Of a stretch of DNA of 64,000 nt, positions 23,989-33,241 are shown in pieces; the first letter of the stretch is position 1; each line of letters begins with the position of its first letter. The stretch spans positions 186,001 to 250,000 of the forward strand of contig JBAOHO010000026.1 of NCBI GenBank assembly GCA_037045355.1, in the 5' to 3' direction. The notes beneath the pieces are model-generated. The model did not search any database. It saw nothing but the letters and a program-made list of their open reading frames with translations, and was not told the DNA's origin. The position numbers and the translations under genes are program-made. The DNA is from Candidatus Nanopelagicales bacterium. Lineage in GTDB: Bacteria > Actinomycetota > Actinomycetes > S36-B12 > GCA-2699445.

Positions 23989-26022
23989 GTGACGAACCGC
24001 CTCGCCAAGTCCTTGTCGCCCTATCTGCTGCAACACGCGGACAACCCAGTGGATTGGTGGGAGTGGGGGACCGACGCGTTCGCCGCGGCCCGGGAGCGGG
24101 ACGTTCCGGTGTTCCTCAGCGTGGGGTACGCCGCGTGCCACTGGTGCCATGTGATGGCCCACGAGTCATTCGCGGACCCGGATACAGCCGCGCAACTGAA
24201 CCGGGATTTCGTGTGCATCAAGGTCGATCGGGAGGAACGGCCGGACATCGACGCCGTCTACATGGCGGCAACTACTGCTTTGACCGGCCATGGCGGCTGG
24301 CCGATGTCGGTATGGCTGGATCACGATGGGCGGGTGTTCCACGCGGGCACATACTTCCCTCCTGAGCCCCTGCCCGGACGTCCGTCCCTGTGCCAGATCC
24401 TCGCTGCTGTGACCGAAGCGTGGACCGATCGCCGCTCCGAAGTCCTGCACTCCGCCGGCACCATCAACGACGCGCTGGCTGCGCGCGAGTCGCTCTCACC
24501 CTCGGATGCACGCACTGACCGAAGGGGGGTCCTGACAGCAGCGGCCCAGGAGTTGGCGGCTGGCTTCGACTCGGTGAATGCGGGTTTCGGTCGCGCCCCC
24601 AAGTTTCCCCCGGCCATGGTGTTGGAGTTCCTCCTGCGCTACCACGAGGTGACCGGTGACCAGCGGGCCCTCGACATGGTCTCGGCGACGTGTGAGGCGA
24701 TGGCCCGTGGTGGCATCTACGACCAACTCGGGGGTGGATTCGCCCGCTACAGCGTCGACGACCGGTGGCGAGTGCCGCACTTCGAGAAGATGCTCTACGA
24801 CAACGCGCTACTCCTGCGTGTGTTTACCCATCTGTGGTGCCGGACGGACTCCGACTTCATCCGGCGCATCGCCGAGGAGACCGCTCAGTTCATCGTCCGC
24901 GACATGACCACCGAGCAGGGGGCGTTCGCCAGCGCCCTCGATGCCGACGCGGTGCCCCAACAGGATCTGAACAGTGAGGCTCGCGAGGGGGCGTCATACG
25001 TGTGGACCCCAGACCAACTCGACGACGTGCTGGGTCGCGCCGACGGTGACTGGGCAGCCGAGCTGTTCGACGTGACCGTGGCCGGGACGTTCGAGACAGG
25101 TTCCTCGACCCTGACTCTGCGCGGTGATCCGGACGACCGGGTCAGATTCGATGATGTCCGCGAGCGACTGCTGGTCGCCCGGGGCACGCGCCCCCAGCCC
25201 GCTCGTGACGACAAGGTCGTCGCGTCCTGGAATGGCCTGGCGATCACGGCGCTCACGCAGGCCGGCGTGGTCTTCGACCGGCCCGACTGGGTGAGCGCAG
25301 CCGCCCGGGCCGCGGAAGCCATCAGTGAGCGCCACATCACCGACGACCACCGACTGCTGCGAGTGACGCTCGGGCAGCGCGTGGGCACAGCGGCAGGGAC
25401 GCTCGAGGACTACGGGAACGTCGTCGAAGCGTTCGTCTGGGTCTTCGCGGCCAACGGTGACCACGCGTTCATCCGCCATGCGGAGATACTGACGCAGGTC
25501 CTCATCGACCGGTTCTCACTTTCCGAGGGAGGTTTCGCGGACACGGCCGACGACGCCGAAACTCTCGTCCGACGCCCCCGTGACCCTGCGGACAACGCCT
25601 ATCCGGCCGGTAACTCCGCCGCCGCGATGGCTCTCATCACGATGGCCGCACTGACCGGCCGGGCCGATTGGCGTGCGGCCGCGGACTCGGCCTTGGACTC
25701 GGTCGGCGAACTGCAACAAACGCATCCGCGGTTCGCTGGATGGTCACTGGCCGCTCTCGCTGCCGACGAAGCCGGGCCGACCCAGATCGCCGTGGTGGGA
25801 CAACCAGGTGATCAGGAGACCGTCGATCTGCGGCGTGCCGCGTTCCGCGGGGCCCGAGCCGGTGCGGTCATCGCTCTCGGCACCGGTGACCCGGTCGTAG
25901 CCCTCCTCGCGGACCGCCCTAGGCAACAGCACGCGACGGCGTATGTGTGTCGGGACTTCGTCTGTGAACTGCCGGTGCAACGAGATGACATGCTCGCCGA
26001 ACAGTTGGAGCGTCAGCCCTGA
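23989..26022 (+). CDS. Thioredoxin-fold DUF255 protein (YyaL/SSP411 family)
   Basis: 677 residues, full length. N-terminal thioredoxin-like domain with SLSPYLLQHADNPVDWWEW, redox motif CHWC (50-53), KVDREERPDID and GGWPM; C-terminal (alpha/alpha)6 barrel-like region with KFPPA, GGFARYSVDDRWRVPHFEKMLYDNA, SALDAD and KVVASWNGLAI. Function unknown; human homologue is spermatogenesis-associated SPATA20. GTG 23989 is chosen from family alignment (VTNRLA...SPYL); the frame stays open upstream without family similarity. Confidence 0.92.
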   Translation: MTNRLAKSLSPYLLQHADNPVDWWEWGTDAFAAARERDVPVFLSVGYAACHWCHVMAHESFADPDTAAQLNRDFVCIKVDREERPDIDAVYMAATTALTGHGGWPMSVWLDHDGRVFHAGTYFPPEPLPGRPSLCQILAAVTEAWTDRRSEVLHSAGTINDALAARESLSPSDARTDRRGVLTAAAQELAAGFDSVNAGFGRAPKFPPAMVLEFLLRYHEVTGDQRALDMVSATCEAMARGGIYDQLGGGFARYSVDDRWRVPHFEKMLYDNALLLRVFTHLWCRTDSDFIRRIAEETAQFIVRDMTTEQGAFASALDADAVPQQDLNSEAREGASYVWTPDQLDDVLGRADGDWAAELFDVTVAGTFETGSSTLTLRGDPDDRVRFDDVRERLLVARGTRPQPARDDKVVASWNGLAITALTQAGVVFDRPDWVSAAARAAEAISERHITDDHRLLRVTLGQRVGTAAGTLEDYGNVVEAFVWVFAANGDHAFIRHAEILTQVLIDRFSLSEGGFADTADDAETLVRRPRDPADNAYPAGNSAAAMALITMAALTGRADWRAAADSALDSVGELQQTHPRFAGWSLAALAADEAGPTQIAVVGQPGDQETVDLRRAAFRGARAGAVIALGTGDPVVALLADRPRQQHATAYVCRDFVCELPVQRDDMLAEQLERQP

Positions 26023-26180
26023 TCGAGCCCGTGTTCGCGGGTCTGCTTCTCGATGTTGCTCTGCTTGGCCTCGGCGTCGCGCCGATCCTCGTGGGCGAGT
26101 TCGCGGGTCACGGCCTCGTCGAACGATGCTTCTTCTTGCAGTTCCTCCGGCGATGGTTCGTTCGGGCTGGTGTCGGACAT
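26013..26180 (-). CDS. Small acidic hypothetical protein
   Basis: 55 residues, rich in Glu, Asp and Gln, predicted helical. Start ATG (top base 26180) has GGAG at a suitable distance. The end overlaps the convergent DUF255 gene by 10 bases. I do not recognise a family. Confidence 0.55.
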   Translation of the reverse strand: MSDTSPNEPSPEELQEEASFDEAVTRELAHEDRRDAEAKQSNIEKQTREHGLDQG

Positions 26181-26291
26181 CGAAGGCTCCTGCCGTTGTG
26201 CTGGCTGTGACCGGTCCAATCTATCCAGCCACGCGATCGGGACGCTCCCGCCGCGTGACTTCGTCTTTGTCCCCGCGGCGGTTTGGTCGGC

Positions 26292-27296
26292 TCAGCGGAT
26301 GCTGACCTTGGTCTCTGGGCCTGCGGGACCGGGTCCTGCGGGATTGACCGCGATGATTCGGAACCGGATGGTGTTGCCGGTGTCGGGCGACTTGACCTTG
26401 CCGCGCCACGACAGAGTTGTTGTGCGGGCGCGGTCGCGCCAACCTTTGCCGACGGAGTACTGGATCTGATAGGCCACAGCGGCACCATTCGTGGCGGCGG
26501 GTCGCCACCACATCTCCACACGCAGGTTGCCCTTGGTCGTGACGAAGAGCCGCCCCGGGGCGCCGGGAGCCGTGAAGGGAACGACGGCCCCTGATGCGCT
26601 CGACCAGTTGCCGACACCGACCGCGTTGATGGCCGCCACGCGGAACTGTTGTGCCACGCCAACCGGCAGGCTCGCGAACGAGTAGGTGGTCGCGGTGGAT
26701 CCGGTGTGAGGCACGACGGTGCGCCAGTCTCCGGATCGTTCTCGGCGCTGGATGCGGTACGCGGTGATCGAAGTTCCACCGGTATCGGACGGTGCTTCCC
26801 ACCGGATGGCGACAGTGCCCGGTTGCGAGGCGGTGGTCGGTGTCGTCGGTGCTGCGGGTGCGCCGAGCGGAATGATCGTGTTACTGGGGTCGCTGGGTGC
26901 GCTCGAGCCGACCGTGTTCGTCGCGACCACCCGAACCCGGTAGGCCACCCCGTTGGTCAGGCCCCGGATCCGTGCGGTGAGCGTGGGCGCGGGAATCGTG
27001 GCGACATCGAGCCAGGCACCTTCGGCGGACTCGAGTTGGACGATGTACCCGGTAAGAGTCGAACCGCCGTCGTCAACAGGTGCCTGCCAGCTCACGACTG
27101 CCGATCGGTTGCCGCGCTGCGCGACAGCCGCGGTGGGCGCGGTGGGGATCGTGACGGCGGTGATGTGGAGGTGGGACGTAACCCCCGATCGGTGTTTGGC
27201 GGCTCGGGGTGGGGAGGTATCGGCCGCCGCTGCTGTGCCCGACGTCGCTGCAACGATCATCAGTGCGGCGCAACCCGTGGCCGCGAAAGTCCGCAT
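26292..27296 (-). CDS. Secreted protein with three fibronectin type III domains
   Basis: 334 residues. Signal peptide ending AAA near residue 22, then three FN3 repeats (~48-140, ~143-237, ~240-334), each with the hallmark pattern: VVSWQAPVDDGGS...GYIVQ, IRWEAPSDTGGTSITAYRIQ, MWWRPAATNGAAVAYQIQ. Such modules usually bind carbohydrate or protein at the surface; no catalytic domain is attached. ATG with strong GGAGGAAG. The upstream gap holds the CCACG repeat. Confidence 0.85.
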   Translation of the reverse strand: MRTFAATGCAALMIVAATSGTAAAADTSPPRAAKHRSGVTSHLHITAVTIPTAPTAAVAQRGNRSAVVSWQAPVDDGGSTLTGYIVQLESAEGAWLDVATIPAPTLTARIRGLTNGVAYRVRVVATNTVGSSAPSDPSNTIIPLGAPAAPTTPTTASQPGTVAIRWEAPSDTGGTSITAYRIQRRERSGDWRTVVPHTGSTATTYSFASLPVGVAQQFRVAAINAVGVGNWSSASGAVVPFTAPGAPGRLFVTTKGNLRVEMWWRPAATNGAAVAYQIQYSVGKGWRDRARTTTLSWRGKVKSPDTGNTIRFRIIAVNPAGPGPAGPETKVSIR

Positions 27297-27355
27297 GAAT
27301 CTTCCTCCGACCTGCTTCCCGAGCGGTGGGTGCTTGATGCTGCTGGGCGGCATTC

Positions 27356-27480
27356 CTCGTGGCCTCCAGTGTCAGGTCCCGTTTGCGTGGCTGCTTTTCC
27401 GTGGCTGCTTTCGTGTCCTTCCGTGGCTGCTCTTCGTGTCTTCTGTGTCCTTGTCTTCGTGGCCTTCTCTCCGTGGCCCC
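27356..27480. repeat. Degenerate CCACG/GACACG array
   Basis: Read on the minus strand the region is a run of about nine loose units G(C/A)CACG(G/A)A spaced 9-14 bases apart, e.g. GGCCACGGAG, GGCCACGAAG, GGACACAGAAG, GACACGAAGAG, GCCACGGAAG. Composition (CT-rich on plus) differs sharply from its surroundings. It occupies the first part of the 426-base gap before the 27723 gene. I recall similar CCACGAAGGACACGAAG elements in intergenic DNA of varied bacteria, with no known role. The rest of the gap (27481-27722) shows no gene. Confidence 0.8.
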
Positions 27481-27722
27481 TGCAGCCAGCATAGGAGCGA
27501 GCGGCCCGGTGTCGGAACCGACGGTGTCGTGACCCTGCTGGGGCTCACGTTGCTGCCGGCAAGAGCCCGCGTTGTCGTCCCGCAAGAAACCTGCCGTGTC
27601 GTCCTCCTTTGGATCTTGTCGTCGTGGGGTGGAGGTAGCCTCGAAGGAGGTCCCACCAGTCGAAGTCGGCCAGCGGGGACTGGGTCAGTCCGAAATCGGC
27701 GAAATGGAATCGGAGTCGGATC

Positions 27723-29301
27723 GTGCGTCACCAGCGGATGACTGTCGTCCGGACTTTGGTCATTGCGTTGGCCCTCGCGCTGACGGTCCCTTGGGGGATG
27801 TCTCCGGCTGCGGTCGCCGCAGCGGGATCCGTGGGCGGTGCCGTTCGGACAGACGGCGGCGACCCGGCGGCGTATGCGCGCGTGTTGTTCTACCCGGAAG
27901 GCTTCACGTCGACCGACGATCCCGCCGAGTACCTGTATGAAACCGGCGCCGACGCGCAAGGTCGCTGGCAGGCGGAGGTGTCGGACGCAGGCATTCCACC
28001 CGGCCGGTATCTGGTCCGGGCGGTGGACGATTCCCTCGCTCGAACTGCTTGGTATCCGGGGGCAGCAACTCCTGAGTCGGCGAGAGTGGTCAGCGCAGTT
28101 ACGGACAGCACCCAATCACAGATCGATGTCACGATCCCTGGTGCCCCACGTCTGTCCGGCGCCGTCACCAATGCGGCCGGAAACCCAGTGGTAGGGGCCA
28201 CTGTCTCCCTGTTCCCGGTCGGAGCGACTCCCGATCTGGATTCTCCCGTCAACGTGGTGCTGACCGGCGCGGACGGCCGGTGGGCCATGGATATCGAGTA
28301 TGTTCCCCCGGGGTCGTATCTGCTCCGGGCCGGGCACGGCGACTACCAGGCCCAGTGGTTCGATGCTGCGCCCGATGCCGCCCGCGCGACGCCGATATCC
28401 GTCGCTGGGACGTCACGTACCGGCCTTGACTTCCGTCTTGGTGAGTTGGGGCGTCTCGGTGGTGTCATCAGCGCCAATGGGGGTCGCTTCGCGGGACTGG
28501 TCGTGACCGCGCTGCCGCTGTTCGACCCGGGCCCCGAGTACGCGCAGGAGTTCACGATCGGCACTGGCGAGGGTGGCCGCTACGTCCTGTCTGGACTGCC
28601 CGCCGGTGATTACCTGGTCAGCGCGGAGACGGGCGAATGGGGGGGATTGCCCATGCGCTGGTACACCTCTGCTCGGACCGCGCAGGCTGCGAAGCCGGTC
28701 TCGGTAACGCCAGGTCAGCTCACCGGGGCCATCGACGTCGCGCTGGACTTCCAACCCAACTTCCCGGGCAAACCCCGAAAGAAACCCAAGGGGTTGAAGG
28801 TGCCCGCCGCGGTGCGCTCGACGACCGATGGATCCGGTGCGGGAATACGTCGGGCAACGCAAGTGCATCCACCACCCGCAGAAGGGAGCGGTCGCTCTGG
28901 CGCGGTTGATCAGGCAGCGCTACGGCCCCATCACGACGGGACTCAACCGGGCCTGCCTGAAGGATCAGAGTGAGCACTACGACGGGCGAGCCATCGACTG
29001 GATGGTCAACTCGCGCAACCGGGCACAGGCGCGTAAGGGTGACGACTTCGTCGAGTGGTTGACGATGTCCCGCGGCCCCCACATCGCAGCCATGGCACGT
29101 CGCCTCGGGATCATGTACCTGATCTGGCGCGATCGGGTCTGGAAGATCTACCAAGCCGAACTCGGTTGGCAGCCGTATCGCGAATGCCTCACGCCAGCGT
29201 TTCGGTCCCCGGCCAACGACAACGACTGTCACCGCAACCATGTGCACATTTCTCTGACCTGGGACGGCGCCTTGAAGCGCTCCTCCTGGTGGCGGGGTTG
29301 A
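27723..29301 (+). CDS. Secreted protein: carboxypeptidase-regulatory-like repeats plus C-terminal LAS/VldE-like domain, frameshifted
   Basis: About 525 residues if read through a +1 shift near 28830. Signal peptide to AVAAA (~residue 30); several beta-sandwich repeats with the form GxxRLSGxVTNAAGNPVxGAxVSL and LPAGDYLVSAE (~residues 35-350); then, in the next frame from 28828, a domain with GLNRACLKDQSEHYDGRAIDWM, MYLIWRDRVW and NDNDCHRNHVHISLTWDGA. The His/Asp...His-x-His layout matches the C-terminal domain of the 1221 gene. The second half lacks its own ribosome site at 28828, which favours one broken gene over two. GTG 27723 has GGAG 7 bases upstream. Likely a wall-associated hydrolase. 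Confidence 0.78.
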
Positions 29302-29316
29302 TCCGGCGACCCCTGC

Positions 29317-30309
29317 TTACCCCGCGCCCCGGTTCTTGGCACTCGAGTAGTACGCAGCGCGGCGGGCCCGCATGACCTCCCCCAAAGGTCGATGGGCCGC
29401 CAGTGCCTGCCAAGGGTCGAACCTGTCCGTCTCGACGTCCTTGGCGAGGTCTTGACCTTGCTCAGAGTCGATGTCCTGTTGGGGCAGCGTCAGTCGCGCC
29501 ACGGGATGGAAGGGGCTCGCGTCGGTGGGCCAGGAGTGGCGGAGATCCTCGATAGGCGTGGTCTTGTCGTCGAGGTAGAACTGAACCTGGAGTTCGTAGG
29601 TCAGGTCATCGGTGCGCAGTCGTTGCGCCAGGTCCTTGTGGAAGTCCAAGGGCGCAGTCAGTCGTCGGCCGGCCCCCTTGGGCACCAACCGGACCTGCGC
29701 CGCATAGTCGCCGAAGGCGATCGGAGCTGCGCTGTGGAAGCGTGCGGTAGCGAACCCCGAGAAAGGTCGCGCGATATCCGCGGTCAAGCGGGCGAGCTCC
29801 ACAGAGCCGGAGACGGGGCCGTGGGCGGCGATCAGATGCCGAGCCAGTGCCGCCTGTCCGCGGGCCACAGGCTCGATCAGGTCACCGAACTCGCGACTGC
29901 TGGTCAAGCCGAATGCCGGCCGGTTGATCAGGAGGAAGTCCTGCCGGTTCGTCCGGCCTCCCAGCGCCCCGGGTCCCGAGATCCGCCGGACGCTGAGGGC
30001 GAACCCCTGAATGTCGGGAACCACGTCAGCGTGTGGGGCGATGGCCCCGTGCGACATGCGCACGACCACCGGTTTGGACCCGGTGCGCGAGAACAGCCCC
30101 TGTCGCAGTTCCGGTTCCGACGCCGTGATGGTCAACTCGCCGTGGACTCCGGCGATCTGTTGGCGGTGGAACGCGCGGCCGGGCCCGAACCGGTCGTTCA
30201 GCCTCAGTTGGAGCCTTGAGATTCGCTCGCTGAGTTCGCGGTGGCGTGCCTCCTCATCTGGGCCCACCTCTTCGGTCCAGGTGGTACTGGGTTCAGGTGA
30301 CAACGTCAT
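29317..30309 (-). CDS. Catalase-family haem protein
   Basis: 330 residues, shorter than typical catalases (~480+). Recognisable parts: RMSHGAIAPHADVVPDIQGFALSVRR (equivalent of the distal His and Asn region), NRQDFLLINRP, and a C-terminal PLGEVMRARRAAYYSSAKNRG, which matches the PLGRINRARR...Y motif carrying the proximal Tyr. This is the minimal catalase-like group; members may act as peroxidases or on lipid peroxides. The next gene upstream on the same strand is 43 bases away. Confidence 0.8.
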   Translation of the reverse strand: MTLSPEPSTTWTEEVGPDEEARHRELSERISRLQLRLNDRFGPGRAFHRQQIAGVHGELTITASEPELRQGLFSRTGSKPVVVRMSHGAIAPHADVVPDIQGFALSVRRISGPGALGGRTNRQDFLLINRPAFGLTSSREFGDLIEPVARGQAALARHLIAAHGPVSGSVELARLTADIARPFSGFATARFHSAAPIAFGDYAAQVRLVPKGAGRRLTAPLDFHKDLAQRLRTDDLTYELQVQFYLDDKTTPIEDLRHSWPTDASPFHPVARLTLPQQDIDSEQGQDLAKDVETDRFDPWQALAAHRPLGEVMRARRAAYYSSAKNRGAG

Positions 30310-30316
30310 GTCAGTC

Positions 30317-30322
30317 AGAGTC
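30317..30322 (-). promoter_or_regulatory. Possible -10 hexamer of the catalase-family gene
   Basis: GACTCT on the minus strand, 7 bases before the ATG. Confidence 0.35.
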
Positions 30323-30351
30323 CCAAACCGACGAAGGGATGGCTCGCGCGA

Positions 30352-30846
30352 TCAACGGCTGTCGCGCTTTGCCTGTCGCCTTGCACCCTGAGCCCGGCTC
30401 GAGGCGTTCCGCTTCGTCTTGCCCGCGCCTTTGGGTTTGCGGTTCGTGACCTGATCGGTGCCGGGTCGGTCGTTGCCGTGTTGTTGGGCACCCGGCCAGT
30501 CCCCGGGCGGGTTGGCGGCAGCCAGCCGTTCGGCTTTGAGTTGGTCGGCACGTGCCGCCGCGACATCTGCGAGTTCCGCGCTGACCCGGGCGAGGGCGTC
30601 TTCGAAGACCTCGACCCGACCGGCGCGGCGGGCGTTCTTCTGCTTGGCCAGGCCACGGCCACCCTTCTTCTTCACGTTGGCACTGCCCTTGCGCCGATAA
30701 ATGGACACGTACTTGTTGCGGGCACGCCTGATCCGCTGGTGCAGTTCGATCAATTCCTCTTCGCTGAGCTTCGCCATCCGCTTCGGCTCTGCCTCACGGA
30801 GGAGGTCCTTCTCGGCGTTACCCAGGGAGTTGGTCAGGGCGTGCAT
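30352..30846 (-). CDS. Conserved basic hypothetical protein
   Basis: 164 residues, very rich in Lys and Arg. Contains the segment NAEKDLLREAEPKRMAKL...L..RIRRARNKY, then a coiled stretch EVFEDALARVSAELA and a basic tail. I recall similar proteins across actinobacteria with no assigned function; the composition suggests nucleic acid or ribosome binding. ATG (top base 30846) with GAGGAG upstream; the open frame beyond it is not coding. Confidence 0.72.
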   Translation of the reverse strand: MHALTNSLGNAEKDLLREAEPKRMAKLSEEELIELHQRIRRARNKYVSIYRRKGSANVKKKGGRGLAKQKNARRAGRVEVFEDALARVSAELADVAAARADQLKAERLAAANPPGDWPGAQQHGNDRPGTDQVTNRKPKGAGKTKRNASSRAQGARRQAKRDSR

Positions 30847-30999
30847 GGGTTCTCCTCGGTGGGGCAGTGATCTCCTGAGGCTATCGGGCGGTGGCATTCG
30901 TGCACCAGGCGAGATCGGCCAGGAGCAGCGGGCAGCGGTGGTCGCGGATCGGGGGTAGTCCTGACCGTGGCTCGCAGTCCAGGGGCAACGACTCAAGGG

Positions 31000-31599
31000 C
31001 TAGGGAGAACTCGTGATTTGGCCCCGGCGGTCGGCGCTGACGAAGGCGGCGATGATGCCTGCGGCGAATCCGGTGAGGTGGGCTAGCCACGACACGCCCG
31101 CCGGAACCCCGAACGGGGTGGCGCCCAGGAGCAAGGAACCGTAGATCAGCAGAACGCCCGCCGCCACGAGGATGTCGATCCAGTCGCGAGTCAGAGCACC
31201 CCGAGCCAACAGGTAGCCCAGGAATCCGAAGACCAGTCCGCTCGCCCCGATGGTGATGGCGTTGCCCGGGCCCAGCAGCCACACCCCGACTCCGCCGAGC
31301 AGGATGATGATGATCGCGACGCTCCAGAACCGTCCCCCGGCCCGCCACGCAACCAGCGTCCCGAGGATGAGGAATGGCAGTGTGTTCGCGAGCAGGTGTT
31401 CGAACCCGCTGTGCAGGAACGGCGCCAGTGGGATCCCTACCAGACCGCTTGCGTCCCGGCTCTGGATTCCGAGGTAGTCCAAGTCCAGCGGCAGGATCAA
31501 ATCGAGGAACTCGAGTACCCACATCACCGCCAGCAGGACCAGCACTGGCATCACGACCCGACTGCGCCGACCTGCCGCTGAGGAAGTTGTCTCGCTCAC
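31000..31599 (-). CDS. Rhomboid-family intramembrane serine protease
   Basis: 199 residues, six predicted helices. Catalytic dyad Ser120 in GASGL and His174 in WLAHLTGF; oxyanion-side HSGFEHLLANTLP present. Cleaves membrane proteins within the bilayer; substrate unknown. I choose the GTG with top base 31599 because GATACT lies 6 bases upstream, as at many starts here; an upstream GTG (31671) would add 24 hydrophilic residues without ribosome site. Confidence 0.88.
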   Translation of the reverse strand: MSETTSSAAGRRSRVVMPVLVLLAVMWVLEFLDLILPLDLDYLGIQSRDASGLVGIPLAPFLHSGFEHLLANTLPFLILGTLVAWRAGGRFWSVAIIIILLGGVGVWLLGPGNAITIGASGLVFGFLGYLLARGALTRDWIDILVAAGVLLIYGSLLLGATPFGVPAGVSWLAHLTGFAAGIIAAFVSADRRGQITSSP

Positions 31600-31605
31600 G
31601 GTCGA

Positions 31606-31611
31606 AGTATC
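31606..31611 (-). promoter_or_regulatory. -10 hexamer of the rhomboid gene (leaderless)
   Basis: GATACT on the minus strand, 6 bases before the GTG. Used to choose that start. Confidence 0.45.
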
Positions 31612-31698
31612 CGTGTTGTGCTCCGATGCCGCCAGAGGAATCTCTCTGGGTCCCTGCCGCCGGGAGTTCACACCGCCGGGAGTTCCGGCCCGGGGAGT

Positions 31699-32268
31699 TC
31701 AGCCCGTGCGGCCCAACATTGCCAGTAGTCGGGCCTGGGTGCCGGCATCGGCATCGATCGCCAGGGGGGACCCGAACATCCCGCTGGCGCTCAGCATGTC
31801 CTGCATCGGCTCGACGGCGGCAACCGCCCACTGAGTCAACTCCTCGGGCATGGTCGCGTCGGCTCCCACGGCCGTGGCGAGGTCCCATCCGTGGATCAGT
31901 GCGTCCAGCGTCATCTGAGTGCAGTAGCCGACCGCGGACTCGTCACCGTAGGACAGGTGCACCTGACCCGCGAGAGCTCCGTCGACTGTGAAGGCCTCGA
32001 TCGCGCCGTGTGTCGCCCGGTCGCAACTGGCGGCAGGATCCGTGCCCAACTGGTCACCGTCGAAGCTGTCACCAACCTCGGCGATCGTGCGACCGGCGAG
32101 CAGGGGGGGAGCCCACAGCATCTCAACGACAACGTGGTTCACCAGGGCTCGCACATCCCACTCGCTGCACGGGGTGGCAGCGGACCATTGATCATCGCCG
32201 ACGAGACTCACTTGTTCTCGGAACATCGTGGCCGCACGCTTGAAGCGAGCTGCATCAGGATCAGTCAT
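31699..32268 (-). CDS. TIGR03086-family DinB-like metal-binding protein
   Basis: 189 residues. N-terminal helical-bundle pattern ATPCSEWDVRALVNHVVVEM with metal His, and a second site LDALIHGWDLATAVG, as in mycothiol-dependent maleylpyruvate isomerase-like proteins. Probably uses mycothiol, which fits an actinobacterium; substrate unknown. Strong AAAGGAG upstream of the ATG. 28 bases from the PIG-L gene, same strand. Confidence 0.86.
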   Translation of the reverse strand: MTDPDAARFKRAATMFREQVSLVGDDQWSAATPCSEWDVRALVNHVVVEMLWAPPLLAGRTIAEVGDSFDGDQLGTDPAASCDRATHGAIEAFTVDGALAGQVHLSYGDESAVGYCTQMTLDALIHGWDLATAVGADATMPEELTQWAVAAVEPMQDMLSASGMFGSPLAIDADAGTQARLLAMLGRTG

Positions 32269-32296
32269 GAGATCTCCTTTGTGTGGACGGTCCCGT

Positions 32297-33004
32297 TCAG
32301 GTGGGGCCCGCTCGGATGAACGATTCCTCCGAGAACATGTCCCGCATCAAGGTGTCGCCCGCAGTCGCGAACAGCGCTTCGGTCTGGCTGGGCTGAGCCC
32401 GCAACGCCGCCCATTTGGCCCCCATCTCGGCATCGGTGAGCCGCAGCGTGATGGCCTGGTCGTCGGGCGCGGTGTCGGGAAGCGCATCGTTCATGAAGAT
32501 GTCGAGTTCCAGGAGTCGGGTCAGGTGCCGGTCCATGAGGCTCTGCGCGTGAACGGCGTGCAGCACCTCCGGCTGAGGCTGAAGTGCCGCTGCCACTGCT
32601 CGTGCCCAGGCCGACACGGTCTGGTGGTCCGGGTGTCCCGTCATTCCTGTGGGGGCGAAGGTCACGATGGTGTCGGGTCGCCAGGTGCCGACCAGGTCCC
32701 CGATACGGTGCACCGCTTCGTGGGCGTCGACGTCGCGAAGCCCCCCATCGGGGTAGTCGAGCCAATGGTGTTCCCGGACGCCGATGATCCGCATTGCCTC
32801 GGCTGACTCCCGCGTGCGGACTCGGGCCAACGGCGGGCCTGGGGGCCAACGGGCGGGATCGGTCGATCCTTGTTCTCCGCGAGTGGCCGTCACGCACATG
32901 ACCCGGTGCCCGGTGTTCATCGCGCGCATCATGACGGCGGCCGAGAGATAGGTCTCGTCGTCCGGGTGAGCCCAGATGCCCAGCACGTCTCCGAGGGAGT
33001 GCAC
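32297..33004 (-). CDS. PIG-L family deacetylase (LmbE/MshB-like)
   Basis: 235 residues. Zinc site AHPDDE (12-17) and GHPDH further on; TATRGEQGSTDPARW matches the mycothiol-type deacetylases. Could be MshB (mycothiol synthesis) or Mca-like, but the window cannot decide. GTG start with TAGCGT 6 bases upstream. With the following TIGR03086 gene it may form a mycothiol-related pair. Confidence 0.87.
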   Translation of the reverse strand: MHSLGDVLGIWAHPDDETYLSAAVMMRAMNTGHRVMCVTATRGEQGSTDPARWPPGPPLARVRTRESAEAMRIIGVREHHWLDYPDGGLRDVDAHEAVHRIGDLVGTWRPDTIVTFAPTGMTGHPDHQTVSAWARAVAAALQPQPEVLHAVHAQSLMDRHLTRLLELDIFMNDALPDTAPDDQAITLRLTDAEMGAKWAALRAQPSQTEALFATAGDTLMRDMFSEESFIRAGPT

Positions 33005-33010
33005 GCTCCC

Positions 33011-33016
33011 ACGCTA
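33011..33016 (-). promoter_or_regulatory. -10 hexamer TAGCGT of the PIG-L gene (leaderless)
   Basis: TAGCGT on the minus strand, 6 bases before the GTG start; full TANNNT match. Confidence 0.6.
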
Positions 33017-33073
33017 GGTCGGTGCCACACTCACTTCGAGTCCTCGGACCCGTTCGGTCGAACGGTCGCCCCC

Positions 33074-33150
33074 GAAACCTCACTCACAGACATGACCCTC
33101 GCCGACAGACACGACCCTCGCCGACAGGCAAGAACCTCACCCACAGACAA
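33074..33150. repeat. Tandem array, 4 x 19-20 bp
   Basis: Units at 33074 (20 bases), 33094, 33113 and 33132 (19 each), consensus GACCCTCGCCGACAGACAC; inner copies differ by two bases, outer ones by four or five. It lies in the divergent promoter region between the PIG-L and LemA genes. Confidence 0.9.
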
Positions 33151-33229
33151 GCGCTTGGGCAGTCAGCGAAGGGCTACGGCAGTGGGGTACTCATCGGACG
33201 GCAATTGCCCCCGCCAGCGTTTGCGCCAC

Positions 33230-33235
33230 TACTCT
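33230..33235 (+). promoter_or_regulatory. -10 hexamer TACTCT of lemA (leaderless)
   Basis: TACTCT ends 6 bases before the ATG at 33242; full TANNNT match. Confidence 0.6.
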
Positions 33236-33241
33236 GCACCC

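Noticed and set aside
28828..29301. Separate 157-residue gene starting at ATG 28828
   Set aside because: No ribosome site or promoter at 28828, and the upstream gene's domain pattern continues into it after one base; treated as a frameshifted part of one gene. Not excluded completely.
29392..30219. 275-residue open frame opposite the catalase-family gene
   Set aside because: High-GC antisense shadow; the minus-strand frame carries the conserved motifs.
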